NCBI GenBank assembly: GCA_019633425.1
Contig: WSUB01000012.1
Coordinates: 62,001-126,000, forward strand
DNA from: Tulasnella sp. 424
Lineage: Eukaryota > Basidiomycota > Agaricomycetes > Cantharellales > Tulasnellaceae
Reading direction: 5' to 3'
DNA: 64,000 nucleotides
Part shown: one piece after another, positions 12,247-24,973 of the stretch
Layout: each line of letters opens with the position of its first letter
How positions within the stretch are numbered: the stretch's first letter is position 1
Position numbers and translations under genes: made by a program
Notes under the pieces: generated by a model
Database searches by the model: none
Told to the model about the DNA's origin: nothing
What the model saw: only the letters and a program-made list of their open reading frames with translations

Positions 12247-14179
12247 ATGGGCAACTCGGGTTCTGGCTATTCAGTGGTCTGTAGTAAATGAAAAGGAGAA
12301 CGGGAAAAACGGGGATTACCTCCATTCCTGGACAAATATTTCAATCTGGCCTACGGCAGCTCTGCAGCTCACCCCCGACACGCGCGTCACCTGGAGCGAA
12401 CGACGACACCAGACTCTAATAGCCTCGCCCCAGGTTTCCGAAAACGCCTTGCGGAGTCGGCGCGACTTGTCTTCACCATCCTATCCAAAGCGTTGCGAAG
12501 TCTTCACGCTGAGGTCCGGAAACCTGGTAGCTCGGGATCAGATGCGACTCCGAATACTTGAAAAGCTTTCCTTCCTTTCTTTCAATCAATCCGGAGCACG
12601 TCGAGAAGTAGCCAAGCCTGACTTTGTCGTATTGGTAGGTTGGACGCGACGGATTGCTTCTCCCCCCCCCCCTCCCTTACATTTTACTGGCTAAATTGAT
12701 CAGATTTTTATCCACTACGCGAACTGGAGATGGTCTAATAACGAAACGATGCAGCTTGAGGCCACCAAGAACGATATTCGACTGGTATTGACCTTTTTGC
12801 GCTGTAGGTACATCTAATGATGTAAAAGTCCAGATGGGGGTTGACATTCGTGGCTCGGATGCGATTGCATCGTCAGACCGTCATGGAGACAGGTCCAAAA
12901 CGTGGAGATTTCTCCTTGACTTTGACTGCCAGTTTACAGACTGCGAGAACGTCACGGCTTCACTGCCAACGATGTCTCCAACGCGAGATGCAATTGTAAG
13001 GAGTTCACCGATGTTCGAACACGCGGTGTTGATCAGTCGTTATACAGCTCGGTTCCATCGGAGAAGCTAGTAGTACTGGGCGTTCAGGATTGGTCTATTG
13101 TGAGCTTCCGTTTGGAAGAACTAGATCCGGGAGGCTTATTCTCTTTCAGATGGGGGACACTGCGAGAACGGGCGAGACGGCGTCTCGTGTAAGTTCAACC
13201 CTTCCTCAGTGATCAATTCAGCCCTAAAATACGTGGCCCGGGTAGTTTTGGAATCCAACGACGCGGAAAACTTATTTATGTATCATAGCTGCCCAGAAGA
13301 TTTGTGGACCGAGTCGCGGTCGTGTCAGTGCACTTTAAGGCCCTCCCCATTTGCGATGCTGACCTGAGGAACAGACCTAGTTCCTTTCGATGCTCAACGC
13401 ATTTATGGAGAGGTACGCTCTGCCACCGCACCAGGTCCTGGATTGGTGACTGATTGCTTAGTCCCTAGGATATTTTGGCCTGCTTGCCTTCTCCCCAAGA
13501 CCCCAACGTCGTATATACCGTACGTTCAAACCATCTTGAGGAGGAATACCCTCACTAACCTATTTCTCCTTTAGTTCGTGTTTGACGTATGTCCCATCCC
13601 ACGGTTGGCATTAGCAGAATTGACGTTCCTTCAACTCAGGCATGCGCGAGCGAAACGCTACTAGGTATGCAGGTTTTTCTACTTGTAATATGATAATGAT
13701 TGATCTGAGACGTGCTGACCTCGAGCGAAGAGCTAGGTTACAGATACGACGAGACAGGCGTGCACGCTCCTCCAAGTAATACGCCTCTTCATGATATGCA
13801 GGCCCAGATTGTGAGCTTCACCCGCGGTTTCAGGGCTCCAGGATCTGATTTCAGCCCTTTTCGATACCAGATTGCTGTGTCTGCTGCACGGAGGGACGAG
13901 CTTGCTGGGACGTTAACAGTCAGGGGCATTCACGACCATGGGGCTTTAACCCACTATTTGCTTCGTTGCTTGTCAAGTACGTTTACCAGGGGAGAGTTAA
14001 CGAGCGAGTGTTGATATTCTCCCTTAGAGCGCTTTTGTTTTCGACCCTCGCCACTTTGTTTGGCGAGATATCTCAACCGAAAATGCGCGATGAGGGACCA
14101 GCATCCTTCCGTTGCATCAAGGCGGCCCCTAACAGGAGCATTTAAGCTATTACCAAAATCGTCACACAACATATTCTGA
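12247..14179 (+). CDS. metacaspase-like protease, array copy 1
   Basis: Fifteen exons join to 370 aa: 12247-12280, 12368-12526, 12612-12634, 12704-12803, 12877-12995, 13048-13099, 13150-13188, 13222-13323, 13375-13412, 13469-13519, 13575-13586, 13640-13664, 13710-13810, 13871-13976, 14028-14179. In order: first strand DFVVL then IHYANW; NDIRLVLTFLRC helix; F-L-L-D-F-D segment; P-T-R-D-A-I; VYYGGHC with catalytic His166; FVFDACASETLLD with catalytic Cys245, then an L-G-Y-R-Y segment like the L-P-Y-x-Y of yeast Mca1; IAVSAARRDELAG; GALTHYLLRCL; RRPLTGAFKLL at the end. These match type I metacaspase landmarks (peptidase C14) without the usual Pro/Gln-rich prodomain. Metacaspases cleave after Arg/Lys, usually with calcium; specificity here is unknown. 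The first two exons are tentative; the rest is supported by alignment to the other copies. Confidence 0.85.
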
Positions 14180-17154
14180 AGCCCGGACAAAGGAATAACT
14201 AGGTGATAAAGATATACTTGGAACGTAATGAATCGGTAGAACACTAGGACGCTGTTTTCGTCCGATGGACTGTGAGAGTAGATCAAGCAACCAGTCTTCG
14301 CAATATCTCATCTCATAAATCTATAATATATTCGAGCACCAGGGCTCGTACCAATAATGGAGCGTTATAATGTGAAAGTCTTTTTCATCGAAAATTCATT
14401 CTTAGTCCCAGTACGGTACGGCGACGGCTAGCAGAAAGCCCCCGCGCACGAACCCTCGCCCTACATTTCAGGGTTTCTCCCACACCTTCCCCGGTACTCT
14501 AAGCCAAAAAAAAACCCCCGCTTTACAAAACTCCAAGCACCGACTAATGGGAGGCGTGCTCAACATCTGCCCCCCTCCCGCCTCTCTCCGTTTCGCAGGG
14601 TCTCCAATGCGATCTATTTGTTCTATACGCTATTTAATGCATTTTGGCAGTACAGAGGTATCCGAACCCTCTGTTCGATAAAGTCGTTATGATTGTCTCG
14701 CCGTCGGAAAACTAACTACCGGGTCTCTTATTATTGGCTTATATACAGATTATTTAGTGTTTAATATGCGTATATATAGAAGCAAATGGAAGGCTAAAAC
14801 TAAGTCAAACAGCCCGTTTACCATCAAGCAACTGGAGTGAAATTGAGGGTGAGCCTTGGCCTGAAAGGTAGGACTCGGAAGTGCACGTACGGCGTTTTAC
14901 GCCCTGGCCCTTGGCCTACCGCACTGGGACTAAGAAGTATTTTCCATGAAAAGGACTGTCACAGATTTAAGCGTCCGAGAAATCGCTGTAGTTAGAGTCC
15001 GCGATCGCCTTCGTTGACCTTCACGCCGCGTGGAGCAGATAACGGGTTCAAGGGATATTTTGCTTCACAAGGGCTAGAAGGCGTGATCGTAGGTCAGGGG
15101 TTAACATGCAGCTGGAGGAAGGTTACCGTGACGGTCGGAAACCCCCGAGTGACACAGAAGACGTCTCTTCTTGCGGATGTAGCAGGAAAGCGGTGTTCTT
15201 CTTCGCGGCTCAGTCCATAGAGCATTCCTATCGAAGCAACCCTGATACAGTATCAAATCACACACTAGAAACAGACACTAACAACAGCTCGCGCGAGTGT
15301 TGGTCGAGTGAGAAAATTAAAAGTTCTGCCAGATGTCAGAGTCACTATACAGTCGATTCCGTATACAATTTACTCGCCCGCTGGGCTTGTTATAGTTCCA
15401 TGGATGAGACGGAGCAGGCAAACTGGGGGCAAAAAGTCGGTAGTGCGTTTTGAAAGTGCATCAGGGGATGGGACGCAGCCACAAAGCCCCAATATTCCAT
15501 AGGGCTGCCCCTGGAACAACGAGGTGGGGCGAGAATCGACAGCGAGCTTGGCGGATGCTGACGGAGCCGACACGTGTGAGTGAGTCTCGGTTCCTAACAG
15601 TATGCACTCGGAATCGAGCCAAGAGCTGGCCAGAGGAAACACCTTATCGCTTTGAGATTGGGTGGAGGAGATAGTCAACTTGGAGATGCGTCGGCGATGA
15701 CGCTTAGAACGGGGTAATATAACCGCTATGAAAAAATGGCCGCAACCCGCCCTTTGCGATCTAAAGCCGTTTCCGAGGATGAAGTTAGCGTCGTTACCTG
15801 TCGTTACCTAAGGGTCTTTGTGTTTTGCCATGAATTCATTATTTTGGCGGGATTGTTTATGCTGCCTCGGGATCTTTGGAGTACGGAGATAAGCCAGTTT
15901 GAACATGCGCAAGTCACGATTTGAACTGGCCAAAATGAACTCTGTATCGTAAGCATTACGACGAACACCGAGTATGCGTGGTTCTGCGGCCATCTCCCTT
16001 TCTCTCCCTGCGCCTCCGTCCCTCCTCATCGACATTCACCAGCTATCGTCAAACTGCCAGCAACGCCAATCACACAGGTGACTTGACTTGGTGGGTTTTT
16101 TCTTCGACGCCTCTAGGCGATTCCATTGGGTTCCTGCAGCAGGGCCGCCAACTACTGTCGCATCCTGGATGGCTGGGACCGTTGGCCCCATTCCAAAGCC
16201 TGTAGTGGACCGCAGGTCATCCTACTAGTGCTATCCCGAGGTGACTTCGTCCAGCATGCACCATCCGACAAGGGGGTCAACGCCGAGATCCATGCGTATC
16301 CTCGCTGCTTTAGGTGGTGCGTGACATGTGACAACGATAACACGGACGGTGAAACCAGCCTTTCGTAACGCCGACCCACTGCACGCCGCATTGTCCATCA
16401 CATGAAGAACCTTGATCCAGCACAAAGGCACCGCCAAAGCGCTCAGCAGAGTCAGGCGATAGCGTTCAATTTGCGGAATCCAGGGATTCCTGCCTTCCTC
16501 ATGAGTTTTCCAAAATCCATACAGAAAACTCTACTTCTAGGTTTGCGGGTTCCCTGACCACTGAATTGAGTTAAGCTATTCGCTGGGTGAGGTGGAAGGT
16601 CCCTCGGCCACCCAACTGCTCGGTTCTGTGGCATGCCGAGATGGCACATCAAACTGGAGACTGAGCAAGATATTCACACCACTTCTGCCTACATATCAAG
16701 TAGCATCTTTCGTTTCGTGTTCCGTTGCTTCGCCCGTGCATGCTCTTCCAGATTCCTCTGTGCACGCTCTTCCAGATTCCTGAGTCGTGTCACCATGGCC
16801 ATGCCTAGTCACCTGGAATCTTCGTGATGGCAACCAATTTCGTGCTAAATATCATCAAAAATTCGACTATATTTATCTCAGCGCTTCCATCAATCAACGA
16901 CGTTCCCTGGCGCCTCTTCTTTCCCTGGCGCAAACCTTGGGATCAGAAGCGGAAAATCTTCCTCTGAAAACAAGCATAGAGGCGATGCCACTATCGTGAT
17001 AGTGGAAGTAGCCAGCGGGTGACAATTTGACAAGGCAGCGAATTCTATGGGTAGTCGGTCAGGGTGGTGGCGCGCATCGTCGGAGTGCGTTCCCGCGTCG
17101 ATCCAAGACCAACCTTTGGCAACCCTGCATCTCATTTTAGACTGATAAGCCGCT
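14180..17154. other. intergenic region, no gene seen
   Basis: About 3 kb between array copies 1 and 2. Only short unrelated ORFs occur. A 24-nt imperfect tandem duplication (GCATGCTCTTCCAGATTCC core) lies at 16738-16783, and an inverted partner of its core occurs at about 17282-17295 in the first intron of copy 2. An AT-rich stretch spans about 14740-14790. Confidence 0.45.
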
Positions 17155-19040
17155 ATGCCACTCTTTACCTCATTTGTTGACGCGACCCGGAGGAACCCCG
17201 GGACTTTGTTCGAGGCGTCGAAGGATCTGGTGAAAGGGAGACTAAGCAAAGTCGGGTATGTACTCGTTCTTTTATAGAATTCTGGAAGAGCATGCTGTGA
17301 CCGACGTTTAACCGCTGATGCCCATTTTGATAGCCATCACGTCCTTGTCGCTTTCAAAAAGCTAAAACCGGTTGCGGGAGCGCGGGTTCGATGGACGACA
17401 GAAGTTCGAGGGCCGGCTAATCGACTATTCGTTGTCCTGGTGAGCGGGGTTGACTAACTGTGTAGGTTCAGGTTTGCAAGAACCGCTGATCTATATAATT
17501 CTGTGCTCATAGGTGTTTATTCAGCACGAGAACTGGGTACGAGATAGTAATGGAGAACCAATGCACCTGAACTCCGTTAGAGACGATCTTGAGCTGTTGT
17601 TATCCCACTTGGGTTGTACGTAACCAAAACATCGTCGTTGGGTGAGCGCTGGATCTGATCCATTCCCGAATATTTATGATAGATCGTCACGACGATGAGC
17701 AGAGGACGTGGTACTTTCTACTAGATTTCGATTGTATTTATACCGATCCAACCGGAAAAACACAAGTCTTGCCGAGAGTCGAACCCACGAAAGATGCCAT
17801 AGTAAGCTGAGCGAAGACGCCCCACCGCGATAGCTCACGTCCTCTCCATAGCTATATACGTTAGAGATAGCTGGGAAAAATGACGGGTCGGGTCTAGTGT
17901 ATTGTGAGCTGTTTCTTGGTTTCGTCAGGTGCAGTACAACTGACGTACCTGGGGTTTCTGCAGATGGCGGGCATGGCGAACGTGGTCTGCCTGGATCCGG
18001 AGGTCAGACTCGTATACTGGAGGTTCGACTTTGCTGCTTACACAGTCGATTCTGTAGAATTGGTTCCTTCGGGACGTAAACTTATCTACAAGGAGGTCGT
18101 CGAAGATACCTCAGGAGCAGTAACGACTTGTGAGTAGCTATCTTCTAAACGTGTAGTCTTAGAAGTGCCGATTGGTTTGCTCCGGTCTTTCAGATCTACT
18201 TTCAAATGACGCCAAACGGATCTCCAGCGAGGTGCGAGTGAAATACCTGTTTCTTGCCTTGATTGTCCTAATCCCCTGGCCGAACAGGAGCTCTTCTCAA
18301 GGCTTCCGGATAACCTACGTCCCCAATCTGCTATTACTGTAAGCCACCTGATTCAAAATTTGGGCAATACGTCACTCACGAAACTGGACATTGACAGGTT
18401 TGCCTCGATGTAAGCCTTTGCCTCCTCGAGATTGTCGTACAGAAAGGCTTATAGTCATGGCAGGCCTGTCACGCAGAAGGACTTCTAAGTGAGGCGTTCG
18501 GGGCATCTTTATCGCCTATCTTTGCTAATTTGGTTTGTAGCGTCGGCGGGGAATTTACCGCACGTCTACGACGGCTCAACCGGACCTGGAGCCCATCAAG
18601 TCGTTGGTCAAGCGCAGAAATTATCTTGTCAGCGAGTAAGCTATATATTCTACCATAGCTACATCGATGGCTTTGTTTCAACGGCCTTTTGACCAGGTAG
18701 TTATCACGGCTGCCCGAGTTGGTGAGGCTGCTGGGACCGTGTTTCCCTCGGCATACTACAAACCTGGAGCCGTTCTTCACGGCATTTTGACATGGTTCAT
18801 GTCTTCATGGCTATCGAGTGAGTCATCATGCTGCTCGTGTTGCTGGGCTCAACGCGCGATCAACATTAACCACTGCTTTGTGGGGCAGAATATCCAGAAG
18901 CGACAGCGGCGAATGTCGCTCAGAGGCTGAATTATATTTGTGGAACTTACCCAGAGAATCAACAGCACCCCCGGATTGCTGCTCGATATCCTTTAACCGG
19001 ACCGTTCCAACTGCTTTATGAATCAAGCCCGTCGCTCTGA
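17155..19040 (+). CDS. metacaspase-like protease, array copy 2
   Basis: This copy gave the cleanest map: 14 exons at 17155-17255, 17334-17439, 17513-17615, 17683-17801, 17852-17903, 17964-18002, 18046-18129, 18194-18231, 18288-18338, 18398-18409, 18464-18488, 18541-18635, 18697-18817, 18889-19040, giving 365 aa with every junction in phase. Landmarks: FVVLVFIQHENW; SVRDDLELLLSHLGC; PTKDAI; GLVYYGGHG with His164; FSRLPDNL; VCLDACHAEGLL with Cys237; VVITAARVGEAAG; ARYPLTGPFQLL. The order and spacing equal those of a type I metacaspase p20/p10 unit (compare I-N-Y, N-D-A, S-G-H-G, D-S-C-H-S-G and G-A-M-S in yeast Mca1). It keeps the classical GHG after the His motif, whereas most other copies have GHC. 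Predicted soluble cysteine protease; role unknown. Confidence 0.9.
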
Positions 19041-22000
19041 TTGTAATGCAAGACCTAAGAACCAAGCATCTCAAGAAAATCTGTAAAAGCCCTCCAACTG
19101 CTTCGCCTTGGCCAACGACTTCCTCTTGATCATCGCGTACCAGTTCGACGCTGCTAACGCAAAGTATTTATATATATATATATATCTAATGAATGATGTA
19201 TTAACGTACGGAAATGAATATGGACCCTCTGTCGCCAAGGTATGGGTTCTGATCGCGTAAGATCTGTACGAAACCAATTTTGACACTTTTGTGTCTTCAC
19301 ATGCAGACTTTATGCCCAAGCACTTTCATAGCCCTTTCTGAGAATTCAGCTAGGTAGCAACCTGAACACATGGTATTTTCTGTCATATCTGGACAATAAT
19401 CTGTCGCGCACAACTTGTAACGTTCCTTCAGCTGTGGCTGCGTGACAGATGCCGGGAGTAAACCCTTCGCATCACGGCTCCGGTCAGCCATCCCGATAAT
19501 TTGGGGTACCAGACCAGCTACAATGGTCACCCTGTACTAACCTGGTCCCCGAATCATTGTTCGGAGGTAGCCTGTCGGTTCGCCGTCGTCCTAACCACGT
19601 GGCGGCTGTTAGAATTCCGGCAACGACAGCAACGCCAGTTTAGGTGGAACGGCGGTCGGCGTCCCCAGCGCGGGGGGGAGAGGCGAAAAGAAGTCCAAGA
19701 TCGTTAAGTACAAATAAATTACAACGGCGCAGGCTCTTCCCCGAGGGCCCTGCAAATCGTTCTGGACCGAAAGGATGCAATACCTTCCTCATTCGGCTCG
19801 ACTTTTCATGCGAAGTTTTGATCAACAGGTTCCCTCGGCGGATCTAGGCAGCTCCAGCAATTGAGGGAACGAAGTATATTTGTGGGTGCATTCATTTGAA
19901 ACTCCCGAGGAACCCGGGGCTGGATTTGTTGCGGTTGGTTTGTGTGTGCACCGAATCGCATAAGCCACGTGTGGCGACAACAATTCAGATAGGCTCCGTT
20001 ATTCTTCTCGTGGTGAATCAAATTCTAATCATTTGAGGGGGGGTGTTAATGCGCGGGGTAAACCTCAAACGGTAGGGGAATGGGATTCGCGCCGTATCCG
20101 CCAGATTCCGCTATTTTGAGGCCCTGATCCCAGAGGGTGACCAGATCAGGAAGGAGGCGCGGATATCTTCAGTGCCAAGTTTGAAGCATGAAAAGATCCG
20201 TCGAGGCTTCCCGATTCCAACTCCTCATGCTCATTGCTGATATCCGTGTTGTCATTTCACTGTACGGATGGCAGCAGGTAGCTAGCAACACGAGATCACG
20301 GGTTCAGTGCACGAGTGCACTGATCACGTGTTACCTGAACCGTGGGTGTTGTGAGGCTCTAATCATTCCGACCACGATTTCACCGAATTGGGCGGAACCT
20401 ATGCCTCGGTTGACTTCCAGTCATAGCTGAGAACGAGCGAAAGAGACTTTCTATTCTAACATTCTCCCTATCTAAAACCCAGCCGATTTTACTTCCAGAA
20501 GCCTCCTCCTGAAACTCTAGACTTGTGTAAGTTCGTGCTGAGTAAATCGTATATATAGAGGAGAGACCGAACGATCGTGGTCCATGTAGTTTTCAAGTGT
20601 GAGGACGTTGTTGATGATCCTCGGTGGGGTTCTTCGTGACTGCTCAGGATGTGGAGATACATGCATCAATATTCGTAAAATGAGTGAGATTTTCGTTCCA
20701 ATCTAGCCTGAGATCTATTCTGGTGTGGTGGTTGAAATAGGCACACATCGAAAGTATGAGAGTGTCGTTGAGCAGCACACGGTCCGTCTTGATCTAGCTC
20801 ATGCTCATGGAAGTGACTCCCCTCCCCGAGGATCCTCGATGCGGAATGAAGACTGGCTGGTAGCTCGTCTGCTCGTCCCTGCGTAGTGAAAGGCTCCCAG
20901 CTTACTACAGCCAACAGTCTAAATCCTCAGCCTCCGGAACCGAAATCCTGGACCGTTCAACGGCAATGCGGCGGGTAGCGATGACCTTGGGTCTCTTAGT
21001 CATGGCGAAAGAGCAGAATATGAGTCGATTTTCCCGCGTATTGGAGGGAAACGACAAGATCAAGCGTCTAGTCCGAGAGGGGTTCGTGGGGGGTTCAATC
21101 CGTCGTTAGAACTTGGGCTAACCTGCCCGTAGGCTTGTAGAGATGAGGCTGGTTTGAAATGCAGGCATCTCCACCACTCTTTACAATAGACTATTCGAAT
21201 ATAGAGCCGAGACTCGCTGAGTACCTTTCGCAAAGCTTGCGGGGAGTGGGGTGGAACTAACGTAGACTGCTTGCGCTGCTGATGCTTGGCCGGGCTGAGT
21301 GGAGCCACGGAATCTCGTGCTGGTCACTGAGTACGGATCTCTTTCGGATAGGTGGCGTCTCTATCAAGTTGTTGAGGATTTTCGCATCTCAGCGAGGAGA
21401 GTATGCCGTACTAAGTGATGGGAGTGCGGGCTGAGGGCTGCAACGCAGACTTGTATCCCGAGGACGTTCTGACCACTGTCTTCAATCCTTCAGACGAGTA
21501 ATAATGATATGAAGTAGAAGGAGTGGAAGGTCGAGCCGGGCATTGAAACGGTCACGTCAAAATCAAATCATTCGCGCGTGGCGCTCGTTCCAACGAATCG
21601 AGATCGGTCCGAGTCCAAATCGCCGTCTGGGTATCTCCTCCCTCTCCACTATCTGCAAATGATTTCTTCCTCCAGCAATACAAGGCAGCTTGCGCGATAA
21701 TGTATGGTCTTGCACCATTCCGCAGCCTTTGACTTTGCTTGGAAGCCGTCGTCGGTCAAGCAACCCCAGCGAGACTCTCGACCCACTGCAACGCAAGATT
21801 TCCATGCAAGCCACCGCAAGCGTGCACGATGTGCCCGTTCCGAGCGGTCGCTTATGCGTGCTCCGCTTGTTAGACAGCTTCCTCCGCCAACTGATCAAGA
21901 GCAAACTCCATTCGCGTTCCCAATGGAAGGACGCTGTCAACTCCTTGCAACATAAAAACAGGTTCTCGAACCTGTTTGGCAGTGCCCAGCGGCCAGGTAG

Positions 22001-24973
22001 GCCATTGGATTGTAGCCGGGCGAAGTCGTTTCGGGGGTCACATCCCAGGACGATTCACCCAGTAGGCTAGGGCATGGCTTCCAGCTCCGAAAGCTGGCGG
22101 TTGGTGGCAAACGTATCCAGAGACCCTCTGCCTCAGTGCCAGTTACTCTGAATAGCTTCAAGATACGAGGACAGTCCTGGCTATCGCGCGCAAGTCCAGT
22201 GCGCAACACGGCGATGAAGGGGATCACGGCGGGAATGTGAGAACCCTGGCAGTTGTCCGATGCCCTGACCTAGGTTTCCCGCTTGCCAATCAGTCGAGTA
22301 CTTGACCCGTCTCTCGTTAGTTATGGAAAATTTAGGAAGTAGTTGGATGAGGATCTAGCGGAAGGGGAGGCTTAAGTGCTTCAGCCACCGAGAGCTGGCT
22401 CTATTCCCCATCTTTGTAGGACAGCGTCGCTCGATGGAAGTGGCCAGCGTTGCTGACCACGGACTTCGCTTGGTTCCTCTCGAATTGGCAATTCGGGTAG
22501 ATGACATTGGTTTCGCAAGTCCGTTCCCTGGTGTGCAGCAGTCATCTTGCCGAAATTAGATGAACCCAGAGGCTGGCATGACGCTATTTCCGACCGGCCG
22601 GAGCGAGCTTTAATTCACCGCCCTTCTGGCGACGAACCGCATCGAGGACGAGGTTTCCAGAATGATTGTCCGTCGTCCCCAACGCACTGCGACCGCGATG
22701 AACGCAGCACGATGGAGTATGATTGATAATCGCTCGACCTCTTTGTCATTCTCCCTCCATGGATCGTATGTCGTTCCTCGTTCTATATTAGACGATATTT
22801 AAAACTGTGTGCGCAGCGTGCTCTGCACTTTCGCTTTATAGGCCACGCCGACACTCCTTCACGTCGAATTATCCACCAACTAGCGAGCGTGCCTGAGACA
22901 TCCAAGGTCGGAACGGGGTCTGAGAATCCGAAGCGAAATATCCATTTCGCCTGAGTGACCTCGATGTATGAAAGCAGCGAAATGGACAAGAGCGCAAGTG
23001 GGCGATTCCGAACCTCGATAAAATGAAGGACAACGACTGTTTAACCTTCCACAGGCTGCCAAAAGCGCGAATCTACTATTACTGGTACAAGGTCGCCGTG
23101 CCTTCATTCTTGATTGTACCTCGTGGCGTGGCTTTGGGTCTGGGATGACTAGAGCTTGTACACTTGCACGGCGTGTGGTGGGGCGGACCCGATGAAAAGC
23201 GACTGGTACTTACAAGCCGATGTAGCTGCGCCTATGCATAGGAGGTGACGGGCACAGCGAACGGTCCAGACGTTCTCATTGGTCGATCTTCATATTGGCT
23301 CTTATCTTGCAGAAGGGTGACAGGTTCAAGGGGCTACACAGTCCGCGACCAGCCATTCCAAGTTAGATTGTTTCCACGCGCTGCGGTGACCTTTGAAGCC
23401 AGGGTGAATTCGGCGACGTCTTCGAAGCGAAGGACGGCGCAACGGCGAACCACATGTGAGAAATCCATCACGACCAACCACCATGCGGTGCCCTCATCAC
23501 CTACAAACTTCAGAACTATGCCGTCACTTACTTCAAAGTAACATCGGAGGCCAAATTTTCCTAGACATACTGTCCTGGTTCCCAAGTTAGCGGCTCGGGG
23601 GGAGGGGAGGCTGTCACACCTGATGATGGCCCTTCTAGCCTAAGTAGCTCTAGTCCGGGAATACAAAGCAACCGTGCAACGTCATGGTTACGACTGTCGG
23701 CACCGAGCCAGCCGAACGATTGCACTCGGCATCTGTTATGTTCGCAGAAATGTTCCAAACTGACTGGACACATTCTGCAACGAGATGGTCTCCTGACGAC
23801 ATATATCTCTGGACTATTCGGAGGGAGGTGTATGCCATATAAGCCACACTATTGTCCTTCCAAAAGTTTGCGAATTCCTAATCGCTCTTCGGGCTGAGGC
23901 CACATCAACGAGAAAGGTCGTGCTCGAGGCCTCATTCTTCGCTTTCGATTTAGGATGCTTTGTGGGCGTTGGCGATATGCTTGGTGCCTCCTTCGGGCTC
24001 TAGGAGTTGGCAGATGCGTGTCGGGCTAGCAGATGTCATTCCACGTCGAGGCTGCGAGGTCCTTGAAGCGAATTGATATCCCCCTCCCACCAAGAGACCA
24101 TCATTCCACCCAGAGGTTCAACGAACGATTTCATTCTGGGAGTAGGCGAACCGGCCGCCTTGATGTTTCGCGTCCAATTGGTAAACGGACACCTGACACA
24201 TGAAAACGCCGAATGGGCACGGACCCCGCCCTCAGGGATAGACGGAGGAACGATGTGTCCATCGGCGATCGGATTTAGGCCTGAACACGCATGCAGCGCC
24301 TTTATTCACCATCTTTGGTCCTCGGCACGTTTTGGGGAACGCTCGTCAAAACATGGGACAACACGTCTCGCAGAAATCCCGCAGAAATTCTCTTGAGATT
24401 TCCCAGGGTGGGATTCGTACCCGATAAGTGCTGGCTGGCCCCACGAGGATATTGCCTTCAACTGTATATAAAAATGCTGTTGATTCCTAGTCCGCTCAAG
24501 GAGCTGGAGTTGTCCAGCTCCTTGCCTCCCTCCCCCCGGCCCCAACTCAGCCCAACCTGGGAGACCATCCTCATGCAGTCGAAATGTCGATCGTAGTTCT
24601 CTCCCATCGCTCTGCCTCCCCTACCGAACCGGATTTCTGCATGTCAATCTCGTCGAACCGATACGCAACATCGCTATTCTCCCCGTCTGAAGTTCTCATG
24701 GGTTGGACATCACGAAGGATGGCAGGCGAACGACCAAGCTTTTATACCAGAGAGCAAGACTGTAGCATTTGCTTTTCGTTTTTACGGAGGCTAGGCGCAT
24801 AGCAGTATGAAAGTATTTTGGTCGTTTAGATCGTCGAGGGAGTCGGGTGTACGTGTGACATTCGGTGTGACAACCTCATCGGTCGTTCTACTCGACGGCA
24901 AACACAGGGTGCGGATCCCAGGACAATCCGGAGCTAGTCTGGATCCAAATAGCAGATTAGCGTCCTCATAATC
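19041..24973. other. non-coding/decayed part of duplication unit 1
   Basis: About 5.9 kb upstream of array copy 3. From about 19320 it aligns by eye, with gaps, to 29345-33160 and 36240-42187. No intact gene was found. On the minus strand a short reading frame at 21003-20914 begins M-T-K-R-P-K-V-I-A-T-R-R, and a segment at about 20905-20700 begins V-S-W-E-P-F-T-T-Q-G-R-A. The latter has a partial counterpart in unit 3 (about 37227-37040), so a decayed gene is possible. A (TA)n run lies at about 19168-19185. Confidence 0.45.
24800..24827 (+). promoter_or_regulatory. conserved upstream block of type 1 copy, unit 1
   Basis: A TAGCARTATGAAAGTATTTTGG-like block lies about 150-175 nt upstream of the ATG of array copy 3 and recurs in front of the other two type 1 copies (33002-33028, 42011-42038), while much of the surrounding sequence differs. 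It could be a promoter or 5' UTR element; conservation is the only evidence. Confidence 0.4.

Noticed and set aside
12662..12672. Run of 11 C (and 13 C at 41421-41433)
   Set aside because: Simple homopolymers; the first lies within an intron upstream of the branch site and no function can be argued.
16738..17295. Short inverted repeat around GCATGCTCTTCCAG
   Set aside because: Only about 14-16 nt and partly self-palindromic; no element boundaries or target duplication visible.
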